A stretch of DNA of 10,261 nucleotides from Entrophospora sp. SA101 (lineage: Eukaryota; Glomeromycota; Glomeromycetes; Entrophosporales; Entrophosporaceae). The stretch covers positions 29,195-39,455 of the forward strand of contig CAUDNR010000154.1 in the NCBI GenBank assembly GCA_958430865.1. Reading direction: 5' to 3'. The position numbers and the translations under genes were made by a program. This document shows, piece after piece, positions 1-5,128 of the stretch; within the stretch, counting starts at the first letter, position 1; each line of letters begins with the position of its first letter. The notes below the pieces were generated by a model. That model made no database searches and was not told the DNA's origin. It was given only the letters and a program-made list of their open reading frames with translations.

Positions 1-77
1 GTAAGCAACAGCTTGTTTTGATAAATCATCATAAATAATTAATGCATGTTTAGAATTATCTCTAAACCATTCTCCAA
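1..77 (-). pseudogene. Inverted partial copy of ATP1 exon 5
   Basis: The reverse complement of these 77 bases is identical, base for base, to 6627-6703 inside exon 5 of the ATP1 gene in this window. It encodes residues 296-320 of that protein, including the YDDLSK segment that holds the Walker B aspartate. Identity stops abruptly at position 78. The copy reaches the left edge, so its full extent is unknown. Beyond the junction the sequence belongs to a membrane-protein ORF. The reading frame that continues the ATP1 codons into 78-120 gives a hydrophobic, glycine-rich stretch ([14 protein letters not shown]), not the ATP1 sequence. Seen directly: the identity and its sharp end. Inferred: a recent inverted duplication, or a chimeric join at short homology produced during amplification or assembly. 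Nothing suggests that it is functional. Confidence 0.9.
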
Positions 78-253
78 ATGCAGCTCCAAGGAAAAGACCA
101 CCAAATAAATAATGTATTAATACCACCGATTGCTGTCAGAATGCTAAATACAACAGGCATAACGAATAAAGCAATGAATCCACAAATCACCAATGTGCAA
201 AGATAAAAATAATGCCAGACTGGATGATCTTCTTGTAACTCTTTAGAATTCAT
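62..253 (-). CDS. Small membrane-protein ORF, partial or broken
   Basis: An ORF of 63 codons on the minus strand begins [17 protein letters not shown] and then has a long hydrophobic segment (about residues 14-42, rich in L, I, V, F and C) typical of a transmembrane helix. I do not recognise the family. The last 16 bases or so overlap the inverted ATP1 fragment, so the native C-terminus is missing. After the AIGG codons (around 120-125), the neighbouring frame reads [17 protein letters not shown], which looks like a second membrane helix. A one-base indel near there would join the two frames. Seen: an open frame with a helix-like segment. Inferred: a truncated, possibly frameshifted membrane protein gene whose 3' part was replaced by ATP1 sequence. 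It could also be a chance ORF, but its composition argues against that. Confidence 0.4.
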   Translation of the reverse strand: MNSKELQEDHPVWHYFYLCTLVICGFIALFVMPVVFSILTAIGGINTLFIWWSFPWSCIWRMV

Positions 254-277
254 AATGTAAAATGCTAAATTTTTTAC

Positions 278-393
278 AATGTTTCCATTTGAATTCTTTG
301 TTGCACTTGGGATTCTATCATCAATGTTTGATTAAATTTTTCTCTGAAATCATTATTATCATATTTTGATATAAAATTAGTTCTTAATAAATA
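278..393 (-). pseudogene. Possible upstream exon or coding remnant
   Basis: On the minus strand, a frame open from the TAA at 394-396 encodes a polar segment containing NDFREKFNQTLMIESQ and VQQRIQMET, with amphipathic, coding-like composition. It ends at a GTAAAA that could be a splice donor (GT at 276-277). It lies just upstream of the membrane-protein ORF on the same strand, so it may be an earlier exon of that gene. I could not find a donor and acceptor pair that keeps the frame into the MNSKEL codons. The family is not recognised, and the assignment rests on composition alone. Confidence 0.25.
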
Positions 394-654
394 TTACAAA
401 GAAAAAAAGAATTTAGAATTAGTATTATAGAAAAGGAACGAGTATTATTGAATGAATGAATGAATACCATTATCATTTTGTTTATTATATTTGATGATGC
501 CATGATAAATTTGTAAAAAAAATTTGTGAACAAATGAATGGTAATATTCAATTTTATAAAAATATATGCAAAATAGAAAAATAAAAAAATACATGTTCTT
601 ACTAAACATTTTTCTTAAAAAAAAAAAGATATTGCTTTAAAATTTTCAATGAGG
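394..654. other. AT-rich stretch without a recognisable gene
   Basis: I see no coding-like frame or RNA gene here. It contains a four-unit GAAT microsatellite at 450-465 and homopolymer A/T runs. Confidence 0.5.
450..465. repeat. (GAAT)4 microsatellite
   Basis: Four perfect tandem copies of GAAT. Confidence 0.9.
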
Positions 655-825
655 TAAACCCAAACTCACTGCCATATTTGACATTAAATGACTATTATTT
701 CTTTCCTCCTTGATTGATCTTAGTATTAGTATCTGGTTTTTTAGGGGTTGACATGCATGTAAAAATCCAATTGGTTATGAGGTCAAGTTTCTTTGAATGA
801 ATTAAATGTCAAACCTTTGGGTTTG
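655..825. repeat. Imperfect inverted repeat, MITE-like
   Basis: The left arm contains AAACCCAAAC followed by TTTGACATTAAAT (about 655-690). The right arm contains ATTAAATGTCAAA followed by CTTTGGGTTT (about 799-825). The two motifs pair in inverted order, with a nine-base length difference between them. The whole spans about 170 bp. No clear target-site duplication was found, so a miniature transposon remnant is only a possibility. Confidence 0.35.
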
Positions 826-851
826 ATAGCTTTGAATGTTTCTTGTACAGT

Positions 852-1004
852 TTGAATGGACCTTGTTTCAATGGATTTTTGTTTCAACGGGTTTTTGTTT
901 TGATCCCTTGTTTTTATTAATTAAAAAATTATTATTCCAATGGTAAATCGCGTTCAATGGACAATGGATTTTTTGGTAATAAATATTAATCATGTTACAA
1001 TGGA
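852..1004. repeat. Cluster of CAATGGA repeats
   Basis: The heptamer CAATGGA occurs at 869-875, 955-961, 962-968 and 998-1004. Related GTTTCAAYGG units lie in near-tandem order around 866-900, with a period of about 17 bases. No gene is visible in this stretch. Confidence 0.5.
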
Positions 1005-1320
1005 TTCATTAAAATTTTCCCAATATATATTAATATACGCAGAAAAATCAAATTTTTTTCAATACCAAAATTCCAAAAATCAACAGAAAAAAATTTTTTT
1101 GCATAATTAAAGGAAATAAAAAATACATAAACATTCATCTGAGATTTATTTTATTTGTATACACAGAAAAATTTTTTCTTGCCTTGCAAGATAAAAGTAT
1201 AATAACTTTTTTTAATAAAAGGCTACTATTAGTGATTTCCCCCCCGCCAATCACTTTTACTATGTAGTATTCACTGATTCGTCAATAAGTAAAAACATAC
1301 ATGTAAATTACAATACATAT
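1005..1320. other. AT-rich spacer, no gene seen
   Basis: Homopolymer A/T runs and one C7 tract near 1240. No coding-like frame or RNA structure could be supported. Confidence 0.5.
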
Positions 1321-1500
1321 TTTTTAGGTTTCTTTTCACCAGAATAATAACATACATTGTGTAAGGAATTAAAACTTACATTTCCCGGGTTTTCCTTCAC
1401 CAGAATAATAACATACATCATGTAAGGAATTAAAACTTACATTTCATGAGTTTTCCGTTCATCAAAATAATGACATACATCATGTAGGGAATTTGATACA
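1321..1500. repeat. Minisatellite, three ~60-bp units
   Basis: Three head-to-tail units lie at 1321-1380, 1381-1441 and 1442-1500 (60, 61 and 59 bp). Each carries a TTTTC-TTCACCAGAATAAT-like core, then ACATACAT-GTAAGGAAT. The first two share AATTAAAACTTACA at their ends and the third is more diverged. A partial relic of the unit end (AAAACTTACATT) recurs at 1533-1544. Confidence 0.85.
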
Positions 1501-1608
1501 TTTCTTGAATGTATTTAAAATTTAATGATTTCAAAACTTACATTGGGTGAGTTCATTCCATATTTAAATTTTATTTTTTACATATTTCCATACTTTTATT
1601 TTCTATAG

Positions 1609-1945
1609 GCAACATTATTTACAACAACAACAGCTGCTATTACTACAAGAAAACTACAACAACAAAATTATCATCCTCAACAATAACAACCACCCACTAT
1701 ACAATTTAATTGTAATAATGTGTACCACACCATCATTATCATAATAATAATAATAGCAACAGTAATAATAGTGGCAGGAGTAATGATCCTAGCAGTAGTA
1801 ATAGCAATAATAATAGTGATAATAGTAGTAATAGTAGTATGATGGTGATGATAATAATAATATTATTATTATTAACAATATCATTATGGATAGTGATGGT
1901 GATCTTGATGACACATATGTAGATTCCGATGGCTCTGATGATTAA
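1609..1945 (+). pseudogene. Decayed Q/N/S/D-rich low-complexity exon
   Basis: After a TTCTATAG acceptor-like site (AG at 1607-1608) the + strand reads QHYLQQQQLLLL and then Asn codons. In another frame it gives a long N/S-rich run such as SSSNSNNNSDNSSNSS. In a third frame it ends with the acidic tail DSDGDLDDTYVDSDGSDD at a TAA (1943-1945), overlapped by an AATAAA at 1945-1950. Seen: trinucleotide CAA, AAT, AGT and GAT runs whose best coding frame changes at least twice. Inferred: the C-terminal exon of a low-complexity protein, broken by indels in the repeats. Slippage-prone trinucleotide DNA with no coding history is the alternative, but the non-repetitive acidic tail favours a former gene. 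No function can be assigned. Confidence 0.35.
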
Positions 1946-2120
1946 ATAAACTCCATCACCTGATACATAGCCAATTCTGTCATTAATATGAACTTATTAA
2001 TCATGAAATCCTGTTAAAATGAACTTTTTTTAAAAAACCAAGCCAACATCCGGAAAATATAAAAAAATTTTACATGTGTCAATTGTAAGTTTAATAATAA
2101 AAAAGTGTAAAACTTATGTC

Positions 2121-2169
2121 GGCACTGTAAGATTTACACAATATTACGTTGGCATCGTAAGATTTATGC
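2121..2169. repeat. 30-bp-period direct repeat, two copies
   Basis: GGCACTGTAAGATTTACAC (2121-2139) and GGCATCGTAAGATTTATGC (2151-2169) match at 15 of 19 positions with a 30-base offset. Confidence 0.6.
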
Positions 2170-2528
2170 AAATTAATTTCCTGATGAAATTATACGTGGT
2201 TATATTTAAATTTACCCATCAAACCATGGCTTTTACCTTTTAATCTATAGTAATAGGCCTCATTCACCTGAAACTAATATTTAAATTACCCTGATAATCT
2301 GAGTTTTTATTTTAACTAATCAGATATTTATCTACAGATTTTTTAAAGTATCCATTAATTTGAAGAACAGTGGCTGTTTCAGTTTAACAAAATGACTAGG
2401 TAATTATTTTAATTAAATTATTATTATATTGATTAATTGATAAATTATTATGTTGTTTGTTATATTGATTGATTATGATTCCTTATACAATCCATCAAAG
2501 AGAAACATTACTCACTCAGAGAATAAAT
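2170..2528. other. AT-rich spacer, no gene seen
   Basis: No supported ORF, RNA gene or larger repeat was found on either strand. Confidence 0.45.
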
Positions 2529-2576
2529 CCAGTGATGTGGAATCCACCCATATAACTATATTAGTTACAACACTGG
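2529..2576. repeat. 48-bp palindromic unit with CAGTG ends
   Basis: The left end CCAGTGATGT and the right end ACAACACTGG are inverted copies of one another with one mismatch over the outer nine bases. They enclose about 28 bp. CAGTGNTG ends resemble hAT-superfamily termini, and a nearby element at 3130 has related ends. The flanks (ATAAATC and GGTGTTTT) do not form a target-site duplication, so its origin is uncertain. Confidence 0.35.
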
Positions 2577-2639
2577 GTGTTTTTTTATGAATCAGAAAAT
2601 TTATTAATATCTCCAACATATCAAGGTTCTAGTTATAAA

Positions 2640-3090
2640 AATAAAAAATAATTAGATGAAGTTTTAATAAGATTATTTGTATTGTAATTGTTAAAAAATA
2701 AAATAATTTAATTTGATGATGTTTTAATAAAAATTATTTGTTATAATAATTAACAATAAAATATTTACTACCTGCTTGTTTATAAAGAAATAAAAATAAA
2801 TTTATAGCAAAGTAAAATACTTATGCTCTGATAGAGAAATAAAAAACAAATTTATTTAATTAGATAATGTTTTAATAAAAATTATTTTGTGTTGTAAAAG
2901 CCAATTTATAATATAGTAATATAATACTTACATTCTATTTATTAAAAACTAATTTGTGTGAAGTTGATTTATAACATAATAATATCTAGTTATCATAAAA
3001 AATAAAAAAATAAAATTATTTAATTAGATGATGTTTTAATAAAAATTATTTTGTCTTGTAAAGTCAATATATAGTAAATAATATGCTTTA
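2640..3090. repeat. Cluster of four diverged AT-rich repeats
   Basis: The motif ATTAGATGATGTTTTAATAA, followed by AAATTATTTTG, occurs in four direct, diverged copies starting near 2652, 2711, 2859 and 3022. The two right-hand copies extend further, sharing TTGTAAA-G-CAAT-TATA and a following ATAGTAA. Spacing is irregular (about 60-165 bp), so this is a locally dispersed repeat and not a clean tandem array. No coding frame is evident. Confidence 0.7.
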
Positions 3091-3121
3091 ATAAGGTAAA
3101 TTTTAATTTAAAATTAACTAT

Positions 3122-3129
3122 ATGTAAAT
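3122..3129. repeat. Target-site duplication, left copy
   Basis: ATGTAAAT, identical to 4124-4131. The two copies directly bound the inverted-repeat element between them. An 8-bp duplication is the hAT-superfamily norm. Confidence 0.8.
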
Positions 3130-3346
3130 CAATGTTGGGAGAGTTACTGGAACTAGAACACTGAAACAAATTTTCCAGTTCCAATTCCAGCATTCTGGTG
3201 ACTTTTTTTCTGGAACATCAATGGAACATTAGAAACACTGGAAGCAACAACAAAGTTTTATTTCATTTATAAAAATTTTCTAATATTATATTTATGATTG
3301 TTTTTCTGAAAATAATGATATTCATTTGGGGGGTTTCAATCCAGGT

Positions 3347-3639
3347 TTAAATAATCTTGCTAATTTTCCATTTTGCCTTTATATTATCAGCTAGATGTAC
3401 CCTATGCTTTAATAAAAATTTTGAATCATTATTCAAATCAGTTTCATCACTAGTTTCATTAAAAGTCTCATCCTCCAGTGCTTCAACCAATAACTTTCAA
3501 TTCCATTGTTTGATGATGAACTGACGGAAGAACTTGATTCATTATATATATCATCAATATCATTTTCACCATCATCACCATGTTTACCAATAGATGGAAC
3601 AGTATTAGAAATTTTTAATTGTGGAGCATTAGATAAAGA
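3347..3639 (-). pseudogene. Frameshifted acidic/Ser-rich coding fragment in the hAT-like element
   Basis: Reading leftward from 3639, the frame encodes SLSNAPQLKISNTVPSIGKH, then GDDGENDIDDIYNESSSSVS. It shifts frame near 3499, where a single A appears to be missing, and continues LLVEALEDETFNETSDETD and then HRVHLADNIKAKWKISKII to a TAA (3347-3349). The two halves are both coding-like and abut in the expected order, so one deletion explains the break. The start is missing. A TAG lies just before 3639, possibly a former splice acceptor (GTGTAG). I do not recognise the family. It may be a piece of the parental transposon's protein or a captured host fragment. Confidence 0.5.
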
Positions 3640-3710
3640 CTACACCCATCCTTTTATTTGTATTTAGGCTTTGCAGATAGCTAAACAATTACTTTTATTG
3701 ACAAAAAAAT

Positions 3711-3941
3711 ATGCAAAAGGTTTTCACCTGTGTGCCTACTACTCATTTTTTCTTTTTTTTGCATTACAATTATTACAATTATAGAGATTGTGAGCAGAAG
3801 CCACAAGGTGAATCTACAAAGTCATATGATTTCATCACATGTACAAAAAAAATTATTGCAGGAAAGAAAGAAAAATTGTTGCTGCTAGAATTAGTCAAGC
3901 TTTGTCATAAGTCCCACCCCAAAGAAAAAAGAATTCTATAG
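3711..3941 (+). CDS. Hypothetical 76-codon ORF within the hAT-like element
   Basis: The ORF starts MQKVFTCVPTTHFFFF and its second half is polar and lysine-rich (CEQKPQGESTKSYDFITCTK, later KKEKLLLLELVKLCHKSHPK). The composition of that half is coding-like, but there are no recognisable motifs. A phenylalanine run from a poly-T tract suggests the first third is not genuine. It may be an exon fragment from the parental element beginning near 3785. Confidence that it makes a protein is low. Confidence 0.2.
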   Translation: MQKVFTCVPTTHFFFFLHYNYYNYRDCEQKPQGESTKSYDFITCTKKIIAGKKEKLLLLELVKLCHKSHPKEKRIL

Positions 3942-4123
3942 TGGTAATGACATTGCCTATATTTATTTCATTATTACATGTGAATAGATATATATTTATT
4001 CTAATGAGAAATAATAATAAAAATAAAATTCACGCAAATTTTTCATTGGTTTCAGCAGTTCCAATGATGTTTTTCAAACTGTTCCAGTGATTTTCTCACT
4101 GGAACTGGAAATTCCCAAGACTG

Positions 4124-4131
4124 ATGTAAAT
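4124..4131. repeat. Target-site duplication, right copy
   Basis: ATGTAAAT, identical to 3122-3129, directly outside the right terminus of the hAT-like element. Confidence 0.8.
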
Positions 4132-4640
4132 TAGGCCTTTACTTTGGAGGAAGTAAAGAATCTTTAATCAATGTTTTAAATATAAGCAATAGATCCACTG
4201 CATTTGTTGGCTATAATGATGGATTCCAATTATATGGTAATGGTTCAACTCTTGGTGCAAATCTTGCTTTATACACCAATTACAAGAAATACTTGTTTCT
4301 ATTTATTTCAAAATAATAAATACAATTTGATGAAAATGAAAACCTTTGAAAATATTAAAAAACCTAGTTTTATATGGGCACATTTTCAGATCTTGGGAGA
4401 AAAAGTAAATAATCAAAAAGAATAACAATTAAAATGCATAAAAATGATTAATGATAGAATAGATGATTTATATAATAAACTACCAACAAACAATGTTCTA
4501 TTGGTCATTGGTCAACCAAAAGAAAGCAAGGAAAAAGTAATTGTTTTTAGAGTTAAAACTAAAAAGTCAAATTGAAAAATTAGATAAAGAGAAGGAATAG
4601 CATTAAAAATTAACCAATGTCCTGTATGTGTGGTGTGGAA
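4125..4640 (+). pseudogene. Decayed coding remnant next to the hAT insertion, possibly Rex1-like
   Basis: Beginning right at the insertion site, one frame reads CKLGLYFGGSKESLINVLN and then NRSTAFVGYNDGFQLYGNG, ending at a TAA (4314-4316). A +1 frame continues with KMKTFENIKKPSFIWAHFQ, a TAA (4423-4425), then RIDDLYNKLPTNNVLLVIGQ and KESKEKVIVFRVKT, and a TGA (4573-4575). A third frame adds SQIEKLDKEKE. The pieces are collinear and coding-like, but broken by two stops and two frame changes. The pattern of a WAH-containing segment followed by 'R-D-LY--LP-N--L-VI' reminds me of the region after the nuclease domain of Rex1/REXO1-type RNA exonucleases. That is recollection of a pattern, not a match, and it is uncertain. 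No catalytic DEDD residues are visible. Some breaks might be introns. Confidence 0.4.
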
Positions 4641-5013
4641 GATAACCTTGGCAAAAAAAATGTTGTTATTTCAAAATATTTATATGTATAGAGATATATA
4701 AATGGTTTTAATTGGATTTAGTTGCTCAAATTCATTTTAAATGGCTCTTTTTGCAATAGTTCTATACAACAATCATATGTATATGACCATTGGTTAACTT
4801 TAGAAAATGATGCAAATATATATATTAATATATCATGAAAGATCTGCAAGTTTAAATCCTAAAGTGAAAAAATGGGTTTCTGATTTTCTCAGCAGTACAC
4901 CCACCCCAATACAAAATCTTATTGGTCAATTTAAAAATTTCCTATACGTAACAGTACACAAAAAATCTAAAAAAAAATTTTTTAGATTGATTTTTTGTAG
5001 CGAAGACGTTATA

Positions 5014-5054
<41 letters not shown>

Positions 5055-5128
5055 CACTTATTTAATCATTTATTATAACATAAAACATATATATACATAC
5101 ACACAAGCATATAAAAATTTATTAATTA
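4641..5128 (+). promoter_or_regulatory. Upstream region of ATP1
   Basis: This is the 5' flank of ATP1. A short open frame (4807-5049) contains SLNPKVKKWVSDFLSSTPTP, which is coding-like but unrecognised and runs out into the TA microsatellite. It may be the tail of the decayed remnant upstream. A TATAAAA at 5110-5116 lies too close to the start codon to be a conventional TATA box. No specific regulatory motif can be supported. Confidence 0.3.
5009..5052. repeat. TA microsatellite with AAAT tail
   Basis: An almost uninterrupted (TA)n run with one TTTTA break, ending in AAATAAATAAA, about 80 bp upstream of the ATP1 start codon. Confidence 0.9.

Larger units (their letters stand above)
3130..4123. 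mobile_element. Non-autonomous hAT-like DNA transposon
   Basis: The element begins CAATGTTGGGA and its other end, read inward, is CAGTCTTGGGA, a terminal inverted repeat matching at 9 of 11 positions. It is bounded by perfect 8-bp direct repeats (ATGTAAAT). Inside both ends the pentamer GGAAC or its complement is clustered: 3149, 3178, 3212 and 3223 on the left, 4058, 4081 and 4101 on the right. Such subterminal clusters are typical transposase-binding regions in hAT elements. At 994 bp it is too short for a full hAT transposase, and no intact transposase ORF is present. It carries a broken minus-strand coding fragment (3347-3639) and a + strand ORF of unclear status (3711-3941). Family-level assignment follows from the TSD length and CA-T-TTGGGA-type ends. 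Mobility would need a transposase supplied elsewhere. Confidence 0.75.

Noticed and set aside
2260..2390. Short inverted CCTGAAAC / GTTTCAG pair as a transposon
   Set aside because: Only seven to eight bases match, with no extension and no target-site duplication.
4204..4425. 73-codon ORF treated as one intact gene
   Set aside because: Its first half is out of frame with the more coding-like reading of the same DNA. Only the second half fits the remnant, so it was folded into the pseudogene entry.
5110..5116. TATAAAA as ATP1 TATA box
   Set aside because: It is only about 13 bases before the start codon, in DNA where TATA strings are everywhere.
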